A DNA stretch of 19,833 nt, from contig JAGUVE010000104.1 of the NCBI GenBank assembly GCA_020063075.1, forward strand, positions 1 through 19,833, in the 5' to 3' direction. Origin of the DNA: Parcubacteria group bacterium. GTDB lineage: Bacteria; Patescibacteriota; Minisyncoccia; Minisyncoccales; JAGUVE01. Shown here piece by piece: positions 1-6,975 of this stretch (within the stretch, counting starts at the first letter, position 1; every line of letters begins with the position of its first letter). The notes below the pieces were generated by a model. It was not told where the DNA came from. It made no database searches and saw only the letters and a list, made by a program, of their open reading frames with translations. A program made the position numbers and the translations under genes.

Positions 1-797
1 AAAGAGCAAAAGCTGTAATTCTGCCGGTTCCTTTTGATAAAACCAGCACCTGGCTGCAAGGAACAAATAAGGGGCCCCGGGCAATAATTGACGCCTCGCG
101 AAATATGGAATTGTACGACGTTGAAACCGGGAGCGAGGTCTATAAGCAGGGCATATTTACCGAAAAAGAAATTCGGGCTGTAAATTCAGCGGAGATGCTT
201 GATAAGGTTTACAAGAAAGCGGAAAAATTTCTCGGAGATGAGAAATTTGTCGTCAGTTTGGGCGGCGAACATTCAATCTCTCTCGGAGTCATTAAGGCAT
301 ATTCTGAATTTTTCAATAATTTGAGCATTCTGCATCTTGATGCCCACGCCGACTCAAGGGATTTTTATGATGGGAGTAAATATAATCATAGTTGCGTAAT
401 GGCAAGGGCAAAAGAGTTCGTAAGAAACGTTATTTCGGTTGGAGTTCGCAGTATGGATAGTTCAGAAATAGCTAACGTTGATAAAAATAAGATTTTTTTT
501 GCTTACCAAATTTATAATTCCAGAAATTGGTTTAAAAAATCAATAAGCAAGCTTTCAAAAAACGTTTACATCACCCTTGATTTAGATGTTTTTGATACAG
601 ATATTATGCCTTCGGTAGGAACTCCGGAGCCGGGAGGTTTAGGATGGTATCAGGTTTTAGAATTTTTAAAGTCCGTTTTTAAAAAGCGAAATGTAGTGGG
701 CTTTGATGCAGTTGAACTTTGCCCTTCAAAAAATAAAGCCCCCGATTTTTTAGCCGCAAAATTAATTTATATTTTATTGGGTTATAAATTCTCTTAA
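1..797 (+). CDS. speB: Agmatinase/arginase-family ureohydrolase, 5' end cut by window edge
   Basis: The open frame runs in from the window edge (first full codon at position 3), so the first ATG at 105 is internal. The codons before it read PFD...GTNKGPRAIIDASRN, the N-terminal substrate-loop region of ureohydrolases. The binuclear Mn centre is complete: GGEHS (His at 270-272), LDAHAD (about 339-353) and LDLDVFDTD (about 577-603), followed by GTPEPGGL. The segment SRDFYDGSKYNHSCVMARA resembles archaeal/bacterial agmatinases. The family hydrolyses a guanidino group to urea; agmatine to putrescine is most likely. About 264 codons are in the window, against a usual 290-310, so some 30 residues lie upstream. 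Whether the substrate is agmatine, arginine or another guanidino compound cannot be decided here. The gene ends in front of a hairpin at 827. Confidence 0.85.
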   Translation, partial: RAKAVILPVPFDKTSTWLQGTNKGPRAIIDASRNMELYDVETGSEVYKQGIFTEKEIRAVNSAEMLDKVYKKAEKFLGDEKFVVSLGGEHSISLGVIKAYSEFFNNLSILHLDAHADSRDFYDGSKYNHSCVMARAKEFVRNVISVGVRSMDSSEIANVDKNKIFFAYQIYNSRNWFKKSISKLSKNVYITLDLDVFDTDIMPSVGTPEPGGLGWYQVLEFLKSVFKKRNVVGFDAVELCPSKNKAPDFLAAKLIYILLGYKFS

Positions 798-826
798 TTA
801 AATTGAATGGATTTGGAGCAAAATTT

Positions 827-856
827 GTGAGTATTTATTTACTCACTTTTAATTTT
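827..856 (+). terminator. Candidate intrinsic terminator after the ureohydrolase gene
   Basis: GTGAGTA at 827-833 pairs perfectly with TACTCAC at 840-846 around a 6-nt loop, followed by TTTTAATTTT. The 7-bp stem is short and AT-containing, so termination strength is uncertain. It separates the ureohydrolase gene from dinB. Confidence 0.45.
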
Positions 857-860
857 CAAT

Positions 861-866
861 TAAAAT
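861..866 (+). promoter_or_regulatory. Candidate -10 element for a leaderless dinB transcript
   Basis: TAAAAT at 861-866 is followed by six bases (GAAGCC) and the dinB ATG at 873, so transcription would start at or next to the start codon. A weak -35 (TTTACT, 838-843) lies 17 bp upstream. No Shine-Dalgarno sequence is visible. Confidence 0.4.
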
Positions 867-872
867 GAAGCC

Positions 873-1904
873 ATGAAACGAATTATTCTTCATATTGATA
901 TGGATGCATTTTTTGCCAAGATAGAAGAGCGGGAAAATCCTCAATTCAAAGGAAAACCGGTTGTTGTCGGAGCAAATCCTAAGCGGGGCGAGGGCAGGGG
1001 AGTTGTTTCCACTTGCAACTACGAAGCGCGCAAATACGGCATTCATTCGGCTCTTCCAATTTCAAGGGCTTATCAACTTTGCCCAAAAGCCATTTTTTTA
1101 CCGGTAAATATGGAACTTTATCAAGAGGTTTCAGAAAGAGTTATGAATATTATTAAAAGATATTCGCAAAATTGGGAAATAGTTTCTTTGGACGAAGCAT
1201 ATTTAGATGTCAGCATTATCAAAGCTTATAAAAAAGCAGAGGAGTTAGCCAAAAATTTAAAAAGAGAAATTATCGCGAAAGAAAAATTAACTTCAACGAT
1301 TGGCATAGGTCCAAATAAATTAATTGCCAAAATGGCGATGGAGAAAGCAAAACCAAACGGATTACTGCTTGTTAATCCAAAACAAGTAAAATCATTTTTG
1401 GAGCCGTTGGACGTTGAGGATTTGCCGGGAATCGGACCCAAAACCGCCGGAAAATTGAGAGACATTAAAGTAAATAAAATCAAGGAACTTAAAGAGTTGT
1501 CAAAATTAAAACTGAAAGAAATGTTTGGCAAGGCAGGGGAGAGTTTTTATGAAAGAGCGAGAGGAATTGATGAGGAGCCAGTAATTTCCAATAGAGCCGT
1601 TAAGTCAATCGGCAAAGAATATACTTTTGAGAGAGATACCAGAGATTCGGAAATACTATTTGAGACCTTTGAAGAAATTATTAAAGGGGTCTGGCAGGAA
1701 CTAAAAGAGAATAATTTTTCTTTTAAAACAATCACCGTTATTTGCCGTTTTTCTGGTTTTGAAACTCATACTAGGTCAAAAACATTTGAAAAACCGAGCG
1801 AAGATTTTAAGACATTACAAAAAGAGGCAAAAAAACTTCTCTTGAAGTTCATCGTTGAAAATCAAAAGCCGATTCGCCTTATTGGTTTAAGAGTAAAATT
1901 TTAA
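873..1904 (+). CDS. dinB: DNA polymerase IV (Y-family translesion polymerase)
   Basis: 343 residues. The Y-family polymerase copies past DNA lesions. The metal-binding acids are visible: Asp9 in HIDMDAFF, and Asp107-Glu108 in SLDEAYLDV. Phe14 is at the steric-gate position that excludes ribonucleotides. The VSTCNYEARKYGI finger segment, TSTIGIGPNKLIAKMA palm segment and LPGIGPKTAGKL helix-hairpin-helix (about 184-195) follow in the normal order, then the little-finger domain. The protein stops right after the last little-finger strand (IRLIGLRVKF) and lacks the C-terminal QLxLGL-type sliding-clamp tail of E. coli DinB. The ATG at 873 begins the normal MKRIILHIDMD start. No other SOS gene is adjacent, and I see no LexA box. 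Confidence 0.95.
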   Translation: MKRIILHIDMDAFFAKIEERENPQFKGKPVVVGANPKRGEGRGVVSTCNYEARKYGIHSALPISRAYQLCPKAIFLPVNMELYQEVSERVMNIIKRYSQNWEIVSLDEAYLDVSIIKAYKKAEELAKNLKREIIAKEKLTSTIGIGPNKLIAKMAMEKAKPNGLLLVNPKQVKSFLEPLDVEDLPGIGPKTAGKLRDIKVNKIKELKELSKLKLKEMFGKAGESFYERARGIDEEPVISNRAVKSIGKEYTFERDTRDSEILFETFEEIIKGVWQELKENNFSFKTITVICRFSGFETHTRSKTFEKPSEDFKTLQKEAKKLLLKFIVENQKPIRLIGLRVKF

Positions 1905-1961
1905 CCCAAAATCGGTTATAAAAATCTGGTTTGGCTGTTTATAATTATTTTAATTTTAATT

Positions 1962-2222
1962 TTGCTTGTTATTTTTTATTTCCTCTTTAAAATCTATCAG
2001 AGTAAAAGTCGGCTCAAAAGAGAAACAAAGGACTTAAAAGAAAAATTTGAGAAAGAGTACAATGAGCTTGAATCGGATATCAAAAGAGAACTGGGAGAAT
2101 TAAAGAGAATCAGGGGAAAAAGAGAAGCAACCCAAGAAGAAAAAAAGAGAGAAGAAGAATTGTTGAAGAATTTGGCTGACATAAAAAGCGTCTTTGAAAA
2201 AGAATTGAAAGACATTGTTTAG
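1962..2222 (+). CDS. Small membrane-anchored coiled-coil protein, unknown function
   Basis: Not a family I recognise. From the TTG at 1962 the ORF gives 86 residues: a short hydrophobic start (LVIFYFLFKIYQ), then a highly charged Lys/Glu-rich helix predicted as coiled coil (about residues 15-84). The frame is open back to the dinB stop (1902-1904, same frame), and the codons from 1926 read LVWLFIIILILILL, which would complete a normal transmembrane helix. There is no ATG, GTG or TTG between 1905 and 1962. The true start may therefore be non-standard (CTG 1926 or 1935, or an ATT/ATA), or the TTG start is used with a short anchor. Topology would be a membrane anchor with a cytoplasmic rod. Its position directly after dinB suggests co-transcription. 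Confidence 0.5.
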   Translation: MLVIFYFLFKIYQSKSRLKRETKDLKEKFEKEYNELESDIKRELGELKRIRGKREATQEEKKREEELLKNLADIKSVFEKELKDIV

Positions 2223-2230
2223 ATTATTTA

Positions 2231-2264
2231 AAACAGAGAACAGTTTTAAAAACAGAGAACAGTT
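2231..2264. repeat. 15-bp direct repeat, two copies, before the RAYT gene
   Basis: AAACAGAGAACAGTT occurs at 2231-2245 and again at 2250-2264, a period of 19. The second copy runs into the left arm of the 41-bp palindrome. The pattern suggests a partial extra copy of the REP-like unit. Confidence 0.85.
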
Positions 2265-2295
2265 CTCTGAGGACAGTCCTCAGAGAACTGTTCTC
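2255..2295. repeat. Perfect 41-bp palindrome (REP-like) upstream of the RAYT transposase
   Basis: A 20-nt arm (2255-2274, starting GAGAACAGTT) is followed by a single A at 2275 and its exact reverse complement (2276-2295). The core GAGGACAGTCCTC is itself palindromic. RAYT transposases bind REP hairpins next to their own genes, so this is probably the cognate site. The right arm ends one base before the Shine-Dalgarno of the transposase gene, so in RNA the hairpin could also affect its translation. Confidence 0.9.
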
Positions 2296-2303
2296 GGAGG
2301 ACT

Positions 2304-3011
2304 ATGCCGATCAAAAGACCACAATTAGTTAATGGCGAAATTTATCATATTGTTATTCGCGGAGTAGGAGATTCGTTGATTTTTAAAAACAACGATGATT
2401 ATTATCGGGCAATTTTTTCTCTTTTTGAATTTAATGATCTCGGGTCGGTTTTAATTCGCGAGAGAAGAAGAGCACGAATTGAAGCAAAGAAAATTGGCAA
2501 AGAGGATTTCTCTGCCAATAGGGATATGTTGGTGGATATTTTCGCTTTTTATTTTATGCCGAATCATATTCATTTATCATTGAAGCAAGTCAAAGATGAT
2601 GGAATTACTAAATTTATGAGAAAATTTGGCACCGGTTACGCTACTTATTTTAATAAAAAATATAACCGAAAAGGTCACCTCTTCCAAAGTAGATTTCATG
2701 CCGTTCATATTAAAACTAATGAGCAATTAAAAACCGTTTTTGTTTACATTCACACTAATGGCATTTCTTTGATTGAACCAAAGTGGAGAGAACTTGGAAT
2801 TAAGGATTCTAAAAGAGTGATTAAGTTTTTGGAAAATTACAAATGGTCGAGTTATCCTGATTATATCGGTAAGAAAAATTTCCCGTCAGTAACTGAAAGA
2901 GATTTTATTCTAAAAGCAATGGGTGGCAAAGATGGTTGTAGAAAATTTGTTAATAGTTGGATAAAATATAAGAAAGAGCTTAGAGATTGGGGTAGGATTT
3001 CTATTGACTAA
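2304..3011 (+). CDS. REP-associated tyrosine transposase (RAYT, Y1_Tnp / IS200-like)
   Basis: 235 residues. An HUH single-strand endonuclease related to the IS200/IS605 TnpA: YHIVIRGV (14-21) starts the fold, FMPNHIHLSL carries the HUH pair (His88, His90), and GYATYFNKKYNRKGHLFQSRF (111-131) contains the nucleophilic Tyr (Tyr112 or Tyr115) followed by the usual GHLFQSRF. KWSSYPDY near the C-terminus is typical of RAYTs. All motifs are present, so it looks functional. A Shine-Dalgarno GGAGG (2296-2300) sits only 3 nt before the ATG, one of the few clear ones in the window. The 41-bp palindrome is immediately upstream, and a partial copy of its core lies 26 bp downstream. RAYTs are usually single-copy, vertically kept genes that mobilise or process REP sequences. 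Confidence 0.9.
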   Translation: MPIKRPQLVNGEIYHIVIRGVGDSLIFKNNDDYYRAIFSLFEFNDLGSVLIRERRRARIEAKKIGKEDFSANRDMLVDIFAFYFMPNHIHLSLKQVKDDGITKFMRKFGTGYATYFNKKYNRKGHLFQSRFHAVHIKTNEQLKTVFVYIHTNGISLIEPKWRELGIKDSKRVIKFLENYKWSSYPDYIGKKNFPSVTERDFILKAMGGKDGCRKFVNSWIKYKKELRDWGRISID

Positions 3012-3037
3012 TCATTTTTATTTTTCTTCCTGAGTTT

Positions 3038-3052
3038 TCTGAGGACAGTCCT
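3038..3052. repeat. Partial copy of the RAYT palindrome core downstream of the gene
   Basis: TCTGAGGACAGTCCT at 3038-3052 is identical over 15 nt to 2266-2280 in the upstream palindrome. With the upstream copy it brackets the transposase gene, so 2231-3052 may be one unit (a REPtron or IS-like element). Confidence 0.75.
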
Positions 3053-3086
3053 ATGAAGTCCTTTTTGATTTTAAAGTTGTTTTGGC

Positions 3087-3114
3087 TTGCCTAAACTATT
3101 ATTTTTGGTATACT
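3087..3114 (+). promoter_or_regulatory. Promoter for ctpA (extended -10)
   Basis: TTGCCT (3087-3092), 16-bp spacer, TATACT (3109-3114), with an extended -10 TGG at 3106-3108. The predicted start is at about 3120-3122, at the left edge of the 193-bp structured element. This is one of the best sigma-70-type promoters in the window. Confidence 0.65.
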
Positions 3115-3122
3115 AATTGTAT

Positions 3123-3315
3123 AGACCTCTTGCGAAATAATCCTTTCTGCTGCAACTCGCGTATTTTGGTTGCAAATTATTCAGAGTTCGTCAGCGATAT
3201 TTTTATATCGCTTCCTCACTCTTCACGATTTTCGCTCAAAATCCACGAATTTCGCAACGAAAAATTATTCAAGTTTCTAAGAAACCTCAGTTTCTTAGAC
3301 AATTGAAATAGGTCT
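3123..3315. mobile_element. 193-bp inverted-repeat element between the ctpA promoter and its ATG
   Basis: The 305-nt gap between the RAYT gene and ctpA holds the promoter and this element. It begins AGACCT (3123-3128) and ends AGGTCT (3310-3315). Inside are nested inverted repeats: TTGCGAAAT 3130-3138 with ATTTCGCAA 3249-3257; TGCAAC 3151-3156 with GTTGCA 3169-3174; GCGATAT 3194-3200 with ATATCGC 3205-3211; TCTAAGAAAC 3276-3285 with GTTTCTTAGA 3290-3299. The flanks are TAT (3120-3122) and TAT (3316-3318), a possible 3-bp target duplication. Removing the element puts the ATG six bases after the -10, as in dinB. It is therefore either a MITE-like insertion or a structured 5' leader RNA; now that it lies in the transcript it may act as both. 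A 74-codon ORF across it is not credible as a gene. Confidence 0.6.
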
Positions 3316-3316
3316 T

Positions 3317-4498
3317 ATGTTTGCCAAATTTAAAAAATTTCTAATCTTATTTGTTTTCCTTTTGATAATTTTTGGCAGTTTTGGTTTAGGGATTTATTTT
3401 GGTCAATTGCAATGCAAAATTTGTCCGCCCACCGAAATTGACTTCTCGCTTTTTTGGGAAACATATAATAAACTGCAGGAAAAATTTGTAGACAAAGAAA
3501 GGATTGACCAGAATAAAATTTTATATGGAGCGATTTCCGGGATGGTAAAGTCATTGGAAGATCCTTATACCGTTTTTTTGCCGCCGGAAGAAACAAAAAG
3601 ATTTGAAGAAGACGTAAAGGGCGTTTTTGAAGGGGTAGGGATGGAAATCGGAATTAAAAAGGGCCAGCTTCAAGTAATTGCCCCTTTGGAAGGGACGCCG
3701 GCTCAAAGAGCCGGGTTGCGGCCCGGTGATAAAATTCTGAAAATAAACGATACGTCGGCCCAAGATTTGACCGTTGAGGAAGCGGTTAATTTAATCCGCG
3801 GTCGCAAAGGCACAGAAGTCGCTTTAACGATTTTCAGAACCGAGTGGGAAAAAAGCGAAGAAATAAAATTAATAAGAGAGGTTATTCAAATTCCTTCTTT
3901 GAAATGGGAAATAAAAGAAGGTGACATTGTTTATATAAAACTTTACCAATTTTCAGAAAAAGCAGGTTTGGACTTCAGGGAAGCGGCTGTTGAAATTCTG
4001 CAAAGCCCCGCCAAAAAAATAATTTTAGACCTGAGAAATAATCCGGGGGGTTATTTAGAAATTGCCCAGGACATAGCTGGCTGGTTCATCGCAAGAGGGG
4101 AAGTTGTGGTTATTAAAGATTTTGGCGGGAAAAAAGAACGGGAAATTTACAAGTCGCCGGGGCCCGGTAGATTTTTAAATTATCAAATGGTAATATTGAT
4201 TAATCAGGGCTCGGCTTCCGGCTCGGAAATTTTAGCCGGCGCTCTGAAAGACAATCGGAGCATATTGTTAATCGGAGAACGGTCATTCGGGAAAGGTTCG
4301 GTTCAAGAATTGGAAAACTTAAGAGGCGGTTCTTCTTTAAAAGTAACCGTAGCAAAATGGCTGACCCCGAAAGGGGAGTTGATTGCGGATAAAGGATTGG
4401 AACCCGACATAATGATAGAAATGACAGATGAAGATTATGACAAAGATAGAGATCCCCAACTGGATAAAGCAATTGAGGTCTTGAAAGCAGTTAGATAA
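3317..4498 (+). CDS. ctpA: C-terminal processing peptidase (S41 family, PDZ domain)
   Basis: 393 residues. Order: N-terminal membrane anchor (about 8-29), a short extracytoplasmic linker, the S41 N-terminal helical segment ending LEDPYTVFLPPEE (80-92), a PDZ domain (about 105-175, with GLRPGDKILKIND) and the peptidase core. The Ser/Lys dyad is Ser301 in GSASGSEI and Lys326 in SFGKGSVQ, 25 residues apart as in algal CtpA. LDLRNNPGG (237-245) is the usual core strand. Such proteases trim or degrade exported proteins, and in Gram-positive types often cell-envelope hydrolases or anti-sigma factors. The ATG lies just after the 193-bp element; there is no clear Shine-Dalgarno, only AGGTCTT next to the start. 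An 80-nt gap separates it from rplI. Confidence 0.93.
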   Translation: MFAKFKKFLILFVFLLIIFGSFGLGIYFGQLQCKICPPTEIDFSLFWETYNKLQEKFVDKERIDQNKILYGAISGMVKSLEDPYTVFLPPEETKRFEEDVKGVFEGVGMEIGIKKGQLQVIAPLEGTPAQRAGLRPGDKILKINDTSAQDLTVEEAVNLIRGRKGTEVALTIFRTEWEKSEEIKLIREVIQIPSLKWEIKEGDIVYIKLYQFSEKAGLDFREAAVEILQSPAKKIILDLRNNPGGYLEIAQDIAGWFIARGEVVVIKDFGGKKEREIYKSPGPGRFLNYQMVILINQGSASGSEILAGALKDNRSILLIGERSFGKGSVQELENLRGGSSLKVTVAKWLTPKGELIADKGLEPDIMIEMTDEDYDKDRDPQLDKAIEVLKAVR

Positions 4499-4578
4499 AA
4501 TTGCATGGAAAACCGAAAGTTTTTGTGCTCTGTAAAAGTATGGAATACGGAAATAAAAAGCAAAAAGCAATAAAAACA

Positions 4579-5025
4579 ATGCGAGTAATTCTTCTTCAAG
4601 ACATAGAGAATCTGGGTAAAAAATATGACATTAAAGAAGTATCTGACGGCTATGCCCGGAATTTTTTGTTAAAAAGGGGATTAGTAAAACCCGCGACAAA
4701 AGGAATTCTTAAATGGGTTGAACTTCAGAAAGAATTAGCGGGAAAAAAAGCGGAAAAGGACCTGGAAAAAATTCAGGAGGAAGCCGGCAACATCGATGGG
4801 CAGGAAGTCGTTATTCAGGTTAAGGTGGGAAACGACGGTCAGCTTTTTGAATCAATCGGCACCAAACGCATTTCGGAAAAATTAAAAGAACTCGGTTTTG
4901 AAGTCAAAAGGACTCAGGTTAATTTGGCTAAACCAATCAAGGAGTTGGGCGAGTTTCCGATTAAAATCATCTTCCCCCATAATTTAGAAGCCGAAATAAA
5001 AATTATTATTGCTGAAGAAAAGTAA
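4579..5025 (+). CDS. rplI: 50S ribosomal protein L9 (bL9)
   Basis: 148 residues, the normal bL9 length, from the ATG at 4579 (MRVILLQDIENLGKKYD). The frame is open to a TTG at 4501, but those 26 extra residues are unlike L9, so I reject the longer start. The N-terminal rRNA-binding domain carries GYARNFLLKRGLVKPAT (about 25-41). A charged connecting helix (about 45-75) leads to the C-terminal domain with the VKVGNDGQLFESIGTKRI segment. bL9 binds 23S rRNA near the L1 stalk. It is missing in some CPR groups, so its presence helps narrow the lineage. The gene is followed after 6 nt by pyrG, which suggests one transcript. Confidence 0.95.
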   Translation: MRVILLQDIENLGKKYDIKEVSDGYARNFLLKRGLVKPATKGILKWVELQKELAGKKAEKDLEKIQEEAGNIDGQEVVIQVKVGNDGQLFESIGTKRISEKLKELGFEVKRTQVNLAKPIKELGEFPIKIIFPHNLEAEIKIIIAEEK

Positions 5026-5031
5026 CCGAAT

Positions 5032-6678
5032 ATGTCAAAGTTTATTTTTGTAGCCGGCGGAGTAATGTCAGGAATCGGCAAGGGTGTTGCTACGGCTTCA
5101 ATCGCAAGAATTCTGCAATCAAAGGGGTTTAGAGTGACGGCGGTTAAAATTGACCCTTATATCAATGTTGACGCAGGCACCATGAACCCCCTTGAACACG
5201 GAGAAATTTTTGTAACTGACGACGGCACAGAATGCGATCAGGATGTCGGGAATTATGAAAGATTTTTAAATGAGAATTTAACCACGGACAACTATATTAC
5301 TACGGGCAGAGTTTATCAGGCGGTGATAGAGAGGGAAAGAAATTTGGGATACGGGGGAAGAAGCGTTGAAGTGGTACCGGACATTCCAAATGAAGTAATT
5401 TCCCGCATAATCAAAGCAGAAAAAAAGAAAAAATCCCAAATTACATTAATTGAAATCGGGGGTACGGTGGGGGAGTATCAAAACCTCCTTTTTTTGGAAG
5501 CGGCCAGAATAATGAAGCTCCAGAGGGCAAAAGACGTTATTTTTATTTTGGTGAGTTATCTGCCGATCCCGGAAAAAATCGGCGAAATGAAAACAAAACC
5601 AACCCAAACCGCCGTCAGATTGTTAAACGAAGCCGGGATTCAGCCGGACATTATTTTAGCCAGAGGTAAACTACCTCTGGACGAACCGAGAAAAAGAAAA
5701 ATTTCAATATTTTGCAACGTTTTGCCAGATGACGTCATTTCAGCGCCGGATGTGTTTTCAATTTATGAAATTCCTCCCAATTTTGAGAGAGAGGATTTAG
5801 CCAATAGAATACTGGAAAAATTTAATTTAAAGCCAAGAAAAAAGAATCTGAGAGATTGGGAAAAATTGGTAAAAACAATTAAATCGGCCAAAGTAAAAGT
5901 GAAGATCGGAATAGTGGGCAAATATTTTGAAACGGGGGAATTTACTTTGATGGATTCCTATCTTTCGGTGATTGAAGCCATAAAGCATGCTTCCTGGTTT
6001 TTTAAAAGAATGCCCGAAATTCATTGGCTGTCGGCAGAAAATTATGAGAAACGAGAAAGCGCGGTCAAAGAAGTGGAAAATTATGACGGCATAATTGTTC
6101 CCGGCGGTTTTGGAGCCAGAGGGGCCGAAGGAAAAATCAAAGCTATTGAGTTTTGCCGCAAAAACAAAATTCCTTACTTGGGCCTTTGTTTTGGCATGCA
6201 ATTGGCAGTAATTGAGTTTGCCAGGAACGTTTGCGGACTGAGGGGAGCTAATTCAAAGGAATTTGTTAAGAGAGCAAAGGCGCCGATTATTGATTTTATG
6301 CCGGAACAAAAAGCGCTCATCCGAGAAAAAAGATATGGAGGAACGATGAGATTGGGTTCATATAAATGCGAATTGAAACCCGGCACCAAAAGCTGGAATG
6401 CCTATCAAAAGAAAAAATATGTTTTTGAAAGACATCGTCATAGATATGAGTTAAATAATAAGTATCGCCAAATTCTGGAAAAAAAAGGATTGGTTGTAGC
6501 CGGCATCAATCCGGAAAAGGACTTAGTTGAGATTATTGAATTAAAAGAGCATCCCTTTTTTATCGCTACTCAATTTCATCCCGAATTAAAATCAAGACCT
6601 CTTTTGCCCCATCCATTATACAGAGAATTTATCCGTGCTTGCATTTCCGCAAAAATTAGCGGGGTTCGTCGACGTTAA
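5032..6678 (+). CDS. pyrG: CTP synthase
   Basis: 548 residues, full length. It converts UTP, ATP and glutamine to CTP. The synthetase domain (about 1-270) has GGVMSGIGKG (9-18), KIDPYINVDAGTMNPLEHGEIFV and DVGNYERF; MSGIGKG replaces the commoner VSSLGKG. The glutaminase domain (about 290-540) has Cys386 in GLCFGMQ and His516/Glu518 in FHPE, matching E. coli Cys379/His515/Glu517. The C-terminus ends in a basic tail (SGVRRR), and its last 23 nt overlap the convergent rpmA gene. The ATG at 5032 lies 6 nt after the rplI stop. Confidence 0.97.
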   Translation: MSKFIFVAGGVMSGIGKGVATASIARILQSKGFRVTAVKIDPYINVDAGTMNPLEHGEIFVTDDGTECDQDVGNYERFLNENLTTDNYITTGRVYQAVIERERNLGYGGRSVEVVPDIPNEVISRIIKAEKKKKSQITLIEIGGTVGEYQNLLFLEAARIMKLQRAKDVIFILVSYLPIPEKIGEMKTKPTQTAVRLLNEAGIQPDIILARGKLPLDEPRKRKISIFCNVLPDDVISAPDVFSIYEIPPNFEREDLANRILEKFNLKPRKKNLRDWEKLVKTIKSAKVKVKIGIVGKYFETGEFTLMDSYLSVIEAIKHASWFFKRMPEIHWLSAENYEKRESAVKEVENYDGIIVPGGFGARGAEGKIKAIEFCRKNKIPYLGLCFGMQLAVIEFARNVCGLRGANSKEFVKRAKAPIIDFMPEQKALIREKRYGGTMRLGSYKCELKPGTKSWNAYQKKKYVFERHRHRYELNNKYRQILEKKGLVVAGINPEKDLVEIIELKEHPFFIATQFHPELKSRPLLPHPLYREFIRACISAKISGVRRR

Positions 6679-6937
6679 CAATCCTTGCAAGCCGCTGAGA
6701 ATTATTGAAGCCCCTTTTCCTCTTTGCCGAAAAACGAATAACCCCCCCTTTTAACGCGTATAAAGTATCGTCTTTTCCTCTCTTGACGTTTTTTCCGGGA
6801 AGGAACTTCGTGCCTCTTTGACGAACCAAAATTTGCCCGGGTTTAGTGATTTCTCCTGCAAAAAGCTTTATTCCGAGATATTTGGGCAAAGAATCCCTTC
6901 CTAATCTCGTTGCTCCCGTTGATTTGGTCTTTGCCAT
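6656..6937 (-). CDS. rpmA: 50S ribosomal protein L27 (bL27)
   Basis: 93 residues, slightly longer than the usual 85. It starts MAKTKSTGATRLGRDSLPKYLG, the family pattern in which the N-terminal tail reaches the peptidyl-transferase centre and GRDS.PK.LG follows. ILVRQRGTKFLPGKNV and GKDDTLYAL are the core signatures. The extra C-terminal residues are basic (SAKRKRGFNNSQRLARIV). It is the only minus-strand gene left of 8.1 kb, lies convergent to pyrG with a 23-nt overlap, and is divergent from the 51-aa gene with only 9 nt between the two start codons. It stands alone, without the usual rplU partner next to it. Confidence 0.95.
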   Translation of the reverse strand: MAKTKSTGATRLGRDSLPKYLGIKLFAGEITKPGQILVRQRGTKFLPGKNVKRGKDDTLYALKGGVIRFSAKRKRGFNNSQRLARIVNVDEPR

Positions 6938-6946
6938 AGTGGTATT

Positions 6947-6975
6947 ATGATAACAAGAATAAAAGAGTTTGTCAA
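6947..6975 (-). promoter_or_regulatory. Promoter for rpmA, nearly leaderless
   Basis: Read on the minus strand: TTGACA (6975-6970), a 17-bp spacer, TATCAT (6952-6947), then nine bases to the ATG at 6937. The predicted start is within about 3 nt of the start codon. The promoter lies inside the first codons of the divergent 51-aa gene. Confidence 0.6.

Larger units (their letters stand above)
2231..3052 (+). mobile_element. Candidate REPtron / IS200-like unit: REP palindromes plus RAYT gene
   Basis: The unit comprises the 15-bp direct repeats, the 41-bp palindrome, the RAYT gene and the downstream core copy. IS200/IS605-type elements have hairpin ends rather than terminal inverted repeats and make no target duplication. 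None is seen here, so the exact borders are a guess. Confidence 0.5.

Noticed and set aside
105..797. Ureohydrolase gene starting at the ATG at 105
   Set aside because: The frame is open to the window edge and the preceding codons encode the conserved PFD...GTNKGPRAI region, so the ATG is internal.
2231..2295. Possible start of a CRISPR-like array from repeated CAGAGAACAGTT
   Set aside because: Only two short direct copies with a 4-nt gap, explained by a REP palindrome beside a RAYT; no spacers and no cas genes.
3082..3306. 74-codon ORF between the RAYT gene and ctpA
   Set aside because: It starts inside the ctpA promoter and runs through the 193-bp inverted-repeat element; its Cys/Phe/Arg-rich translation matches nothing and follows the stems.
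4501..4578. N-terminal extension of L9 from a TTG at 4501
   Set aside because: Length and start MRVILLQDI match bL9 exactly from 4579; the extension resembles no ribosomal protein.
5827..6201. 124-codon minus-strand ORF inside pyrG
   Set aside because: Antisense shadow of the pyrG glutaminase domain; composition (Phe/His/Lys-rich) is typical of reverse reading of AT-rich genes.
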